Shown: positions 15,088-23,063 of the stretch, in pieces
Numbering within the stretch: the first letter of the stretch is position 1
How the letters are laid out: every line of letters starts with the position of its first letter
Assembly: GCA_013388635.1 (NCBI GenBank)
Contig: JACAEX010000038.1
Coordinates: 1-40,347 of the forward strand
Length of the DNA: 40,347 bases
Origin: Syntrophaceae bacterium
GTDB lineage: Bacteria; Desulfobacterota; BSN033; UBA1163
Direction: 5' to 3'
Notes under the pieces: model-generated
The model's database searches: none
Told to the model about the DNA's origin: nothing
What the model saw: the letters and a program-made list of their open reading frames with translations, nothing else
Translations under genes and position numbers: made by a program

Positions 15088-16146
15088 TTAGCTATTTTTT
15101 TCAGAAACACCGGCTTCAACAAAGGTCGCCATTTCATCGAGGATCTTAAGACTGGCCTCGACCAAGAATATTCCCAGGGCGGCACCCGTTCCTTCGCCCA
15201 GTCTCAGATCTAAGTTCAACAGGGGTTTTAAGCCAAGATGTTCCAATATGGTCTTATGCCCTGGTTCGGCCGATTGATGAGAGGCGATGAGATAGGGTTT
15301 CACCTCAGGGCAGAGGGAGGTTGCAATCAGTGCGGCTGCGCTGGAGATGAAGCCATCGATCACCACGGGGATTCGATGGTTTGCTCCTGCCAATATCAGT
15401 CCGGCAATCCCTCCGATCTCAAAACCACCGACTTTCGACAGCACATCGATCGCATCTTTTGGGTTCGGTCGATTGATCTCGAGGGCCTTTTCGATCACCC
15501 TCACCTTCCGTCTCCATCCCTCCTCACCAAGGCCTGTTCCCCTGCCGGTGACCTGAGCCACCTGAGCGCCCGTGATAACGGCCGTGATCGCACTGGATGA
15601 GGTCGTATTTCCAATTCCCATGTCACCCGTTCCCAATATATCCACGCCTCTTTTCAACTCTTCTTCCACCAGCTCAATACCGGCTTCGATTGAACGGAGA
15701 GCCTCATTCTGGCTCATCGCAGGCCCTTCTAACATATTCCGGGTTCCCATCGCCACTTTCTTATCCCTGAGATCAGGGTGGTGTTCGAGAACAGAAGCAA
15801 CCCCGAGGTCTGCCACGATCACCCTTGCCCCTACCCGACGGGCCAGGACGTTGATCGCTGCGCCTCCGCGAAGGAAGTTCTGGACCATCTGGCCGGTCAC
15901 TTCAGAAGGATAGGCGCTTATCCCCTCCCTGGTCACACCGTGATCTCCGGCCAGTGTGAATATCACTTTGTGGGTGATCCTTGGCCTTGGATTTCTCGTA
16001 ATCCCTGCCACCTGGAAGGAAATGGTTTCGAGTTGACCTAATGAACCTTGCGGCTTGGTCAGGTGATCCTGTCTCGTCTTAGCCGCTGCCATGGCGTTTT
16101 CATCCAGAGGCTTAATGCTGAGGATGGTTCGATTGATCTTCTCCAC
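15088..16146 (-). CDS. cobT: Nicotinate-nucleotide--dimethylbenzimidazole phosphoribosyltransferase
   Basis: A 352-residue enzyme that activates a lower-ligand base to its alpha-ribotide for nucleotide loop assembly. Family blocks are complete: RQDHLTKPQGSLGQLE near the N-terminus, FTLAGDHGVTREGISAYP, DILGTGDMGIGNTTSSSA and GFEIGGIAGLILAGA. The C-terminal LRLGEGTGAALGIF contains the catalytic Glu. Length matches CobT (about 350). It starts with GTG and lies 15 bases after cobS in the B12 operon. Which base it prefers cannot be read from the sequence. Confidence 0.95.
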   Translation of the reverse strand: MEKINRTILSIKPLDENAMAAAKTRQDHLTKPQGSLGQLETISFQVAGITRNPRPRITHKVIFTLAGDHGVTREGISAYPSEVTGQMVQNFLRGGAAINVLARRVGARVIVADLGVASVLEHHPDLRDKKVAMGTRNMLEGPAMSQNEALRSIEAGIELVEEELKRGVDILGTGDMGIGNTTSSSAITAVITGAQVAQVTGRGTGLGEEGWRRKVRVIEKALEINRPNPKDAIDVLSKVGGFEIGGIAGLILAGANHRIPVVIDGFISSAAALIATSLCPEVKPYLIASHQSAEPGHKTILEHLGLKPLLNLDLRLGEGTGAALGIFLVEASLKILDEMATFVEAGVSEKNS

Positions 16147-16161
16147 CTTGTCCTCTCGATC

Positions 16162-16911
16162 TTACAATTGGATCGGTTCAAAAATGACCAGAAGGATGAG
16201 GCATAGCAGCTCCGTTAATTCATTTACAGCTCCGAGAATATCGCCTGTCACCCCTCCCAATTTCTTCAAAAAGAAGAGTCGATATCCAATGCTGAAGAGT
16301 CCGATCCCCAAAAAGAGGACCATGCCCTTGACGCCCATGAGCAAAAAGGCGATTCCAAAGGTCAGAGCTGATGAAATGAGCACCTCTCGCAGAGCGATGT
16401 TTTCAGCGAATGGTTTGCCCAATCCCTCACCGGACCTGGCATAGGGCGATCGATAACAGACCAGGACCATCGAGCTTCGGCCCATGGTGGTCATTAGAAC
16501 GAGTGAGCAAGGGACCGATTCGGCTGATATCTGATCCAGGGCAAGGTACTTGGCACCGATGAGGAGGATGAGACCGATCACCCCGAAGGCGCCGATCCGA
16601 CTATCTCTCATCACCTCAAGGATCCTCTCCTTTGTTCCGGCCGATGCCAATCCATCCAATGTGTCTGCAAACCCATCCAGGTGGAGGCATCTTGTTAAGA
16701 ATGCAAGAAGGCCGATCGTGAGCCAGAGGACCATAGGTCTTGGAAGAAGGAACGAAAAGAGATAATACGCAAGGGTCAAGAGAAGACCGATCAGGAAGCC
16801 CACGAAAGGGAAGAAAGCCATTGATCGGGCGAGATCTTTACCCAGGGGAGAAACGTCTGCACCCGCAGGCAAAATAGTAAGAAAAGAAAGAGCCCGCAGA
16901 AAATCTTTCAC
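16162..16911 (-). CDS. cobS: Adenosylcobinamide-GDP ribazoletransferase (cobalamin-5'-phosphate synthase)
   Basis: A 249-residue polytopic membrane protein that joins adenosylcobinamide-GDP to alpha-ribazole (phosphate). The family signature CLHLDGFADTLDGLASAGT, with its metal-binding aspartates, is at about residues 75-93, after the FLRALSFLTILPAG start. Several hydrophobic helices follow. The GTG start overlaps the cobU stop by four bases (GTGA), so cobU and cobS are translationally coupled. Confidence 0.93.
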   Translation of the reverse strand: MKDFLRALSFLTILPAGADVSPLGKDLARSMAFFPFVGFLIGLLLTLAYYLFSFLLPRPMVLWLTIGLLAFLTRCLHLDGFADTLDGLASAGTKERILEVMRDSRIGAFGVIGLILLIGAKYLALDQISAESVPCSLVLMTTMGRSSMVLVCYRSPYARSGEGLGKPFAENIALREVLISSALTFGIAFLLMGVKGMVLFLGIGLFSIGYRLFFLKKLGGVTGDILGAVNELTELLCLILLVIFEPIQL

Positions 16912-17438
16912 TCAGCACCTTTCAAGAATAGCGGAATCCCCGAAACCATATGGATCACGGTATCCGCCCCTTCGGCAATCCTCTGATTCGCCATTCCAGA
17001 TAGGTCTCTGAAGCGGCGCGCCAAGGGATCGGCCGGAACAATTCCCATTCCCACCTCATTCGATACCAGGAGAAGGGAGGCCTGGCACTGACGGATTGCA
17101 TCGATCAATCTGTTTACCTCATCCATGATCTCTGCATCACTCTTCTTCCTCATCAGAAGATTGGAGAGCCAGAGGGTGACGCAGTCCAACAGGATGATCT
17201 CAACTCGGGATCCATGCTCCCTTATCCTGTCAGTGATCGAAATCGGTTCCTCCACCACCTGCCATTCAGGCCCTCTCATCCTCCTGTGATTTTCGATCCG
17301 CTGGGCCATCTCCTCATCGAGGGGTTCGCAGGTGGCGAGATAGAGTCTTCTCAAAAAATTTCGGTTGGCATAATCCAGAGCATAACGGCTCTTACCGCTC
17401 CGGCACCCACCGGTGATAAAAACTATCCTTTTTTCCAC
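16908..17438 (-). CDS. cobU: Adenosylcobinamide kinase / guanylyltransferase
   Basis: A 176-residue bifunctional enzyme that phosphorylates adenosylcobinamide and transfers GMP to it. The P-loop GGCRSGKS is at 10-17, followed by YLATCEPLDEEMAQRIENHR containing the guanylylated His. The conserved C-terminal region is VSNEVGMGIVPADPLARRFRDL. It starts with GTG after GGAGG, and that start lies inside the last codons of cbiR. In a salvage setting it accepts cobinamide released from scavenged cobamides. Confidence 0.95.
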   Translation of the reverse strand: MEKRIVFITGGCRSGKSRYALDYANRNFLRRLYLATCEPLDEEMAQRIENHRRMRGPEWQVVEEPISITDRIREHGSRVEIILLDCVTLWLSNLLMRKKSDAEIMDEVNRLIDAIRQCQASLLLVSNEVGMGIVPADPLARRFRDLSGMANQRIAEGADTVIHMVSGIPLFLKGAE

Positions 17439-18217
17439 GCTTCCTCCAGGGTGAGAAGAGACCTCTTCAGGTCGTCAATCGAGAAGACCTCTATCGAGAC
17501 AATGCCCTGATAATTGCGAAGATGGGAGAGGATGAGGGCCAAGGTCTCTTCTGGCAGGTGGTCTATCCCCTGATGATCGATACCGTTTTGAAACCCATGG
17601 AGATGAACCATCGAGGTCTCAGGGAGATATTTTTTGAAATAGAGCCGCAAGTCCTGTCCGTGGGTGAGGATATGACCGATATCGAGGCAGATCGAGAAAT
17701 CGAATCTCTTCACGATGTCCTCCACCCATTCAAAAGGGTAACCCAGGGTTTCGACAGAGATTCGTTTCGACTCGATTCCACACCTGGATAGCACCTGGAG
17801 GCTCTCGACGATCCGCTCCCGCCACCCTTTGAGATCGGTTTCTGCACCCGGGTCCAGGTGAAGGATGTAGACAGAGGGATTCAAACAGAGGGTCTGTTGA
17901 ATAAGTCTCCTGATCACATCCATGCCTTCTGCCCTCTTCTTTCCACCCCTGTCTCCAAGGAAGATATCCATGGGAAGGTGGACATCATAGCTCAAGTTAT
18001 TTCGAGAAGAGAGCTCCTGCAAGGCCTGAACCTGCTCATCGCCCGTCAGATCTGCCCCGGCTTCGGTTTCAAAGAGCACCAGTTCGATTTCGTCCAGGAA
18101 ATGGGCAAGAGATACCACGTTGGGAAGGATATGGTCGGGATAGATATAGGAGGTCGTCGCCAGTTTAAAGGGAAACATTTTCTTGTAGGACTTTGTTAGC
18201 AAGAGGTGAGCTTTCAA
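17423..18217 (-). CDS. cbiR: Probable cobamide-remodeling phosphodiesterase CbiR (TIM barrel)
   Basis: A 264-residue protein of the xylose-isomerase-like (AP endonuclease 2) TIM-barrel superfamily. Barrel features include IELVLFETE, the SYDVHLPMDIF strand, YILHLDPG, ISVETLGYPF, CLDIGHILTHG with metal ligands, and MVHLHGF. CbiR enzymes hydrolyse the phosphodiester of cobamides so the lower ligand can be exchanged. The assignment rests on this fold plus its place between btuB and cobU. The TTG at 18217 has AGGAGG nine bases upstream, and that site overlaps the btuB stop. An alternative ATG at 18178 (MFPFKLATTSY) has no ribosome site but is where the conserved fold begins. A general sugar-phosphate isomerase is the alternative reading. 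Confidence 0.8.
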   Translation of the reverse strand: MKAHLLLTKSYKKMFPFKLATTSYIYPDHILPNVVSLAHFLDEIELVLFETEAGADLTGDEQVQALQELSSRNNLSYDVHLPMDIFLGDRGGKKRAEGMDVIRRLIQQTLCLNPSVYILHLDPGAETDLKGWRERIVESLQVLSRCGIESKRISVETLGYPFEWVEDIVKRFDFSICLDIGHILTHGQDLRLYFKKYLPETSMVHLHGFQNGIDHQGIDHLPEETLALILSHLRNYQGIVSIEVFSIDDLKRSLLTLEEAWKKG

Positions 18218-18231
18218 ATATTTTTAACCTC

Positions 18232-20142
18232 CTAAAAACTGAATTTTAACCCGCCGAAGAGGGAGAGACCAGGGGTTCCATACCCGCTCACCTCTTCATA
18301 ATCCTTATCAAAGAGATTATCAATACGCCCAAAGGCCTGGAGGTTTCTGGTGATCTGGTAAGAGGCTGCGAGATTGACCAGGGTGTAACCGCCTAACTTT
18401 CCGCGCACTGGGTAAGGTTTCCAGTCATCCCTTTTCCCCACATACATGACGCCGAGGTTTACATTCCCTTCTTTGAGAAAACGATAATTGAGATCGAGGT
18501 TGAGCCTGTTTTTTGCCCTTCTGAGAAGGTCGCGGCCGGTCCGTTTATCCTCTGTATCGGTGTGGGTATAGTTGACTCCTAATGTGAGATCATCGATGGG
18601 CCTCAGGGATGCAAACGCCTCCACCCCTTCGGTTTCAGCTCTGCCTATATTGATATATTTTGATGTGGCGGGGTCGTAGTCGATGAGATCTTCAAAATGG
18701 CTGCGGAAGAAGGTGGTGCCGAGGATCACTGTCTTTTCAAAAAGTTCCTGTTCGACTCCAAAATCCCACCCTTCGCTCTTCTCCGGTTTTAGATTCTTAT
18801 CACCATATGATGGAGCAAACAGTTGGTACAGGCTGGGTGCCTTAAAGCCGGTTCCGAACGTTCCCTTTATCTTCGTCTCGGTCTCTTTTATCAAGTAGGC
18901 AGGGGCGATCCGATAGGTGGTCTCGGTCCCGAAGCGGCTGTGGTCGTCGATGCGGATCCCAACTGTTCCGAAGAGTCGATCCCACAGGTTGACCTGATCC
19001 TGGATATAGTATCCCCTGATATCCGCAGTCTTTTTTGGAAAGGGGCTTGAGTAAGGGCCGAAGGCGCTTTCGGAATAGTAGCGCGACTTCCCTTCCTCCT
19101 TTTCATACTCGAATCCCGTGACCAAACGATTCGTCTTGTGAAGTTGAAGGGTGTGCTGCCAGTCGACCTTCAGAAACTGGCCGTCATAGCTCCCTCTTTC
19201 AAAGTCGAAGGGATGTTCGGGGTCTTTTCTATTCACCGTATCCCTGTCATGCTGATTCACGGCAAATCCCAGCTTTTGATCCCAAATCTGGTCAAAAAGG
19301 GATAGCCCGGCCTGCGTTTTAAAAAAGAACTGCTTCGATCGCTGAACATAATTGGGATCGTCACCTCCGGCACCTCCCGAATTGTCGAGATCGGCTTTCG
19401 CATCGGTATAGCGAAGGATAAAATCGATATTGAGATTCTCCTTTGGCGTGAATCCGAGCCTTGTGGAAAGGGAGGTATTTTCATAGCCATCCCTTTCATA
19501 ATTTCCATCCTTTTTGTTTGCAGCGGAGATTCCCTCTGTATCGAAGCGGGAGATCGCAAGGGAGTAATTGACCAACTTGTCTCCACCTCTTACTCCTGCC
19601 GACTCCCTGAAGGTGGCAAATGACCCTGCTTCGGTCGATAGAAAAGCCTTTGGTTTTCCTTCCCCTTTTTTAGTGATGATGTTGATCACGCCGCCCATCG
19701 CATCAGAGCCATAGAGGGTGCTCTGGGGGCCACGGATGACCTCAATCCGTTCGATATTGTCCACTGTCAGATGGGCAAAATCGAAAGAACGGCCGGGGGA
19801 GATCGGATCGTTCACTTCCACGCCATCGATCATCACAAGGGTATGCTCCGATTTGGAACCTCTGATGAAGATGTCGGTTAAATGGCCAGGGCCTCCTGAC
19901 TGGCGAACATCCACCCCCGGGACATCCCTGAGGAGTTCCAGAACAGTCGACCTCTTCTTTCTCTCAACATCATCGGATGAAATGACGGTGGTGGAACTCG
20001 CCACCTGCTCGATGGGGGTTTCGACCCTTGTGGCAGTGACGACCACCTCTTCAAGCGTTACTTCCTTTTCTTGAGCCAAGAGGCAGAACGGAAAGAGAAC
20101 GACGAGGCTTAAAACGGAAAAGGCGGAAATGAAATGTTTCAT
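18232..20142 (-). CDS. btuB: TonB-dependent outer-membrane receptor, BtuB type
   Basis: A 636-residue outer-membrane receptor. A signal peptide (about 1-24, ending LLAQ) precedes the TonB box EEVVVTATR (31-39). The plug domain contains TVLELLRDVPGVDVRQSGG, IRGSKSEHTLVMIDGVEVND and IERIEVIRGPQSTLYGSDAMGGVINIITKK. The 22-strand barrel follows and ends in an aromatic residue (KFSF), as needed for assembly. Length matches BtuB (about 610). The cobalamin riboswitch directly upstream fixes the substrate as a cobamide or corrinoid. It is the first gene of the remodeling operon. Confidence 0.93.
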   Translation of the reverse strand: MKHFISAFSVLSLVVLFPFCLLAQEKEVTLEEVVVTATRVETPIEQVASSTTVISSDDVERKKRSTVLELLRDVPGVDVRQSGGPGHLTDIFIRGSKSEHTLVMIDGVEVNDPISPGRSFDFAHLTVDNIERIEVIRGPQSTLYGSDAMGGVINIITKKGEGKPKAFLSTEAGSFATFRESAGVRGGDKLVNYSLAISRFDTEGISAANKKDGNYERDGYENTSLSTRLGFTPKENLNIDFILRYTDAKADLDNSGGAGGDDPNYVQRSKQFFFKTQAGLSLFDQIWDQKLGFAVNQHDRDTVNRKDPEHPFDFERGSYDGQFLKVDWQHTLQLHKTNRLVTGFEYEKEEGKSRYYSESAFGPYSSPFPKKTADIRGYYIQDQVNLWDRLFGTVGIRIDDHSRFGTETTYRIAPAYLIKETETKIKGTFGTGFKAPSLYQLFAPSYGDKNLKPEKSEGWDFGVEQELFEKTVILGTTFFRSHFEDLIDYDPATSKYINIGRAETEGVEAFASLRPIDDLTLGVNYTHTDTEDKRTGRDLLRRAKNRLNLDLNYRFLKEGNVNLGVMYVGKRDDWKPYPVRGKLGGYTLVNLAASYQITRNLQAFGRIDNLFDKDYEEVSGYGTPGLSLFGGLKFSF

Positions 20143-20201
20143 AAAGCACCTCCCCGACCCAGCAAGTGGGTCTTAAGATTTTTGGCCGAGGAGAAGGGTC
20201 C

Positions 20202-20242
20202 AAAAAAAATCCCCGGCCTTCGCATGGAAGACCGGGGATTTT
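20202..20242 (-). terminator. Riboswitch-controlled intrinsic terminator
   Basis: On the minus strand AAAATCCCCGG-T-CTTC pairs with GAAG-G-CCGGGGATTTT around a five-base loop, and the T-rich tail continues to 20202. It lies between the riboswitch aptamer and btuB, so B12 binding would end transcription before btuB. Confidence 0.85.
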
Positions 20243-20292
20243 ACCCGCAGGTACCCTTCACAGTCTTATCCTCGAAGACCTTTGAGTGAAGA

Positions 20293-20458
20293 ATATCCAG
20301 GCAGGTTTTCTGACTCTCGGATCTTCCTACTCCTTGCGCCTTCCCAGTCGTGACGACCAGTGGCTTTTTGCAAGTTTCGTCTCCGATCACAGCGGCGGGT
20401 CCGTCCCCGACTTTCTCCATCTCAATGGAGATCACGGGGTTCCCTACACCTGGATATC
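20293..20458 (-). ncRNA. Cobalamin riboswitch
   Basis: The minus-strand leader has a nine-base P1 helix, ATATCCAGG (20458-20450) with CCTGGATAT (20301-20293). Inside are GGGAACCCCGTG, the GACCCGCCGCTGTGAT core, AAAAGCCACTGG and the B12-box-like end GAGAGTCAGAAAACCTGCC. These match the known aptamer order. The downstream terminator indicates transcriptional control of btuB and the remodeling genes. Confidence 0.9.
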
Positions 20459-20477
20459 GCCGACTGATTTGCCACCC

Positions 20478-20506
20478 ATTTAACCCATCTTCGAATCGAT
20501 TGTCAA
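20478..20506 (-). promoter_or_regulatory. Promoter of the btuB operon
   Basis: Minus strand: TTGACA (20506-20501), a 17-base spacer and TTAAAT (20483-20478). The start would fall near 20470, just before the riboswitch P1 helix. Confidence 0.65.
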
Positions 20507-20578
20507 GTTCTTTTTCATCGACCAACTGATGTCTCAGTCCTCCGTGTAAACCCACTGGAATGGGGCAGGGAGCATTAC

Positions 20579-22015
20579 TTGACTTTTCCTTTTCGCCTTG
20601 AGAATATTTTTGGGGGGGTGATCCCTATCAGGATCCTTTTGATACAGCCCGGTTACAGGAGAAACGCGATCGGGTTTGATCGAATGATCTTCTGCGAACC
20701 CCTGGGTCTTGAGATGGTGGCTGGCGCCTTAAAGGGCCATCAGGTTCGCATCTTGGATATGAGATTGGAACCCGAGCTTGACCGGGTTGTCCTATCGTTC
20801 AATCCTGACCTCTGCGGAATCAGCTGCTGCTATACGATCGATGTCCCTTCTTCCCTTCTTATCGCCAGGAGACTCAAACAGAACGGGTCTAAGCCTTTTG
20901 TCGTGGTTGGGGGTCATCACGCCACGATGATGCCAGAAGACTTCTTCAGAGAAGAGATCGATGCCGTTGTCGTGGGCGAGGGCGAGGAGACGATGAGGGA
21001 TTTGGCGGATCGGTTGGAAAGGGGAGGTGACCTTTGGAAGGTCCCAGGGCTCTTTATCAGGGATGGGAAGACATTCTCTTGCACAGGGGTAAGGGAACTG
21101 GTGGAGGATCTGGACAGCCTTCCCTTTCCTGATCATGGAGCGCTTCAGGGATACCGTCGAAACTATCACATGGGTTTTCAAAAGCCCCTGGCCTTAGCGG
21201 AGACCACAAGGGGTTGTTCTCACCGCTGTCACTTTTGCAGCGTCTGGATCTTCTATCAAGGCCGATGCCGAATGAAAAGTCCGGAACGCGTCCTTTCAGA
21301 ATTGATGTCGATCCGGGAGAGAAATATCCTCTTCACCGATGACAACTTTCTCATCAGTGCCTCAAGGGCGGAGGAGATTGCCGGGCTCCTGAAGAAGATG
21401 GGTATCCAGAAACGGTTCACCTTCCAGGCGAGGAGCGACACCATTGTTCAGCATCCGGACCTGCTCGCACGATGGAAGGAGGTCGGTTTGAGCGGCGTCT
21501 TCATCGGTTTCGAAAAGATAGAGGATGAGGCCTTGGCTTCGCTTGAGAAGAGGAACAGCGTCAAGAATAACGAGCAGGCCTTAGAGATCCTGCGTATCTT
21601 GGGGATCGAGGTCTGGGCCTCCTTCATCGTCGACCCGGATTATGAGGAGGAGGATTTTGAACGCCTGAGGCAGTACATCATCGATCACCGGATCAAGACC
21701 CCCACCTTCTCTGTTCTCACTCCCTTACCGGGCACCCGGCTGTTTGAGGAGGAGGGGAAGAATCTGACGACAAGGGATTACCGTCTTTTCGATATCGCCC
21801 ACGCCATCCTTCCCACGAGATTGCCACTTTCGGAATTCTACCGGCAATATGCAAGTCTCTGGGACACTCCCTATTCCAAGTATAGCCTGATCTGGGAGGG
21901 ATTCCGGGCTCTTCTCAAGGGCCACTTCACCCTGCCCGAGTTGATGAGAATGCTTCGATCTGCTCAGAAGCTTTCCGACCCCTCCTTCTATCTCAGTTCG
22001 GCCATGGAGAGCTAA
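20579..22015 (+). CDS. B12-binding-domain radical SAM protein, HpnR-like
   Basis: A 478-residue class B-type radical SAM protein. The N-terminal Rossmann domain (about 17-150) begins IRILLIQPGY and continues FCEPLGLEMVAGALKGHQVR. The radical SAM core carries Cys213-x3-Cys217-x2-Cys220, followed by SVWIFYQGRCRMKSPE and FTDDNFLI. The C-terminal block TTRDYRLFDIAHAILPTRLP, the SVLTPLPGTRLF segment and the EPLGLE motif resemble HpnR, the hopanoid C-3 methylase; the exact substrate is unproven. The start is TTG 20579 with GGGAG six bases upstream; GTG 20618 is an alternative with no spacing to a ribosome site. It is divergent from the B12 operon and probably uses a cobamide cofactor. Confidence 0.8.
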   Translation: MTFPFRLENIFGGVIPIRILLIQPGYRRNAIGFDRMIFCEPLGLEMVAGALKGHQVRILDMRLEPELDRVVLSFNPDLCGISCCYTIDVPSSLLIARRLKQNGSKPFVVVGGHHATMMPEDFFREEIDAVVVGEGEETMRDLADRLERGGDLWKVPGLFIRDGKTFSCTGVRELVEDLDSLPFPDHGALQGYRRNYHMGFQKPLALAETTRGCSHRCHFCSVWIFYQGRCRMKSPERVLSELMSIRERNILFTDDNFLISASRAEEIAGLLKKMGIQKRFTFQARSDTIVQHPDLLARWKEVGLSGVFIGFEKIEDEALASLEKRNSVKNNEQALEILRILGIEVWASFIVDPDYEEEDFERLRQYIIDHRIKTPTFSVLTPLPGTRLFEEEGKNLTTRDYRLFDIAHAILPTRLPLSEFYRQYASLWDTPYSKYSLIWEGFRALLKGHFTLPELMRMLRSAQKLSDPSFYLSSAMES

Positions 22016-22026
22016 GTTCGACCGAT

Positions 22027-22953
22027 TCACAGGGAGAGAAATCGATGGACTTCCTCTATCGTTGGAATCCCCTTTCTTCCGCCGAGGTCGTGGCATTTGA
22101 GGGCTGCCACAGCGTTGGCAAACTTCAAAATTTCTACCACCTCCCAGTTCTGGAGGAGGCCATAGATAAATCCCGCGTGAAAGACATCGCCGGCACCGGT
22201 CGTATCGACTGCCTTTACCTTAAATCCTTTCACATAGAGGATCTCGCCGTTGATGAAAGCCATGGCACCTTCATCTCCCAAAGTGGAACAAAGAAACCCG
22301 GAGGTATGCTTCTGAAGTTCAAGGATGGCCTTTTCTCGATCTGAAATCCCGGTGAAAAGGGAAGGAAAGCGTGACGAGGTGATCATGAAGTCGATCTCCT
22401 GGATCAATTCAGAGGTGAGGGGTTCAACCCGATCGATGTCGAGGACCGTGGGAATTCCTTCCTCCCTTGCCCACCTCGCACACCGGATGGCTGCCTGGAT
22501 GTCGTGGCCATCCAAGTGGAGAACTCTTCCTGAACAGACCTCCTCCTTCCGGAGTTCACCCTCGCGATACATCAACCGTTCGTCCCGGTCCCAGAGGATG
22601 GTTCGTTCCCCTGAAGGACCATCTACGATAATCAGGGCGAACTGAGTTGTGGCATCGGGTTCGATAGTCAGGGAAGAGACGTCCACCCCCTCTTGACGAA
22701 TGGAGTTGAGGGAGAATTGGCCCAAGTCGTCTCCGCCGATTTTCCCGATATATTTTGTTTTGACCCCCCATCGACTCAAGGCCACCATGGCTGTGGCCAC
22801 CTGTCCTCCCCCCTGTTTTGAAAATCGAACGATTTTCATCTTTGAATTCGGAGTGGGGAATTCGGGGACGAGGGCAAGAAAATCGACAGAGTTAAGACCC
22901 ATGCCCACCACATCAAACGGTTTGTTCTTTGGAAAAGGGGGATTGAATCGCAC
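22027..22953 (-). CDS. PfkB-family carbohydrate kinase
   Basis: A 308-residue ribokinase-fold kinase. The N-terminal substrate region includes VVGMGLNSVDFLALVPEFP and the di-glycine block GGGQVATAMVALSRWG. The C-terminal signature is DTTGAGDVFHAGFIYGLL with the catalytic Asp, and NAVAALKCHDLGGRKGIP follows. Such kinases phosphorylate ribose, fructose, adenosine or related sugars; nothing here fixes the substrate. It starts with GTG after AAGG and ends 11 bases from the radical SAM gene, which converges on it. Confidence 0.88.
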   Translation of the reverse strand: MRFNPPFPKNKPFDVVGMGLNSVDFLALVPEFPTPNSKMKIVRFSKQGGGQVATAMVALSRWGVKTKYIGKIGGDDLGQFSLNSIRQEGVDVSSLTIEPDATTQFALIIVDGPSGERTILWDRDERLMYREGELRKEEVCSGRVLHLDGHDIQAAIRCARWAREEGIPTVLDIDRVEPLTSELIQEIDFMITSSRFPSLFTGISDREKAILELQKHTSGFLCSTLGDEGAMAFINGEILYVKGFKVKAVDTTGAGDVFHAGFIYGLLQNWEVVEILKFANAVAALKCHDLGGRKGIPTIEEVHRFLSL

Positions 22954-23005
22954 CTTACCTTCTTAAAAACTTTTGGAAGATTTTTCAAGCCTGAAGTGGA
23001 TGGGG

Positions 23006-23034
23006 TTGACTAAAGGGGGAGGTCATAGTATAAA
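23006..23034 (+). promoter_or_regulatory. Promoter of glmU-glmS
   Basis: TTGACT at 23006-23011, a 17-base spacer and TATAAA at 23029-23034, about 22 bases before the glmU ribosome-site region. Confidence 0.7.
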
Positions 23035-23063
23035 AAAGATAAGTTCTGAAGAAGGAAAAGAGA

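Noticed and set aside
20241-20555. 104-codon minus-strand open frame upstream of btuB
   Set aside because: It covers the cobalamin riboswitch and terminator; conserved RNA elements explain the sequence.
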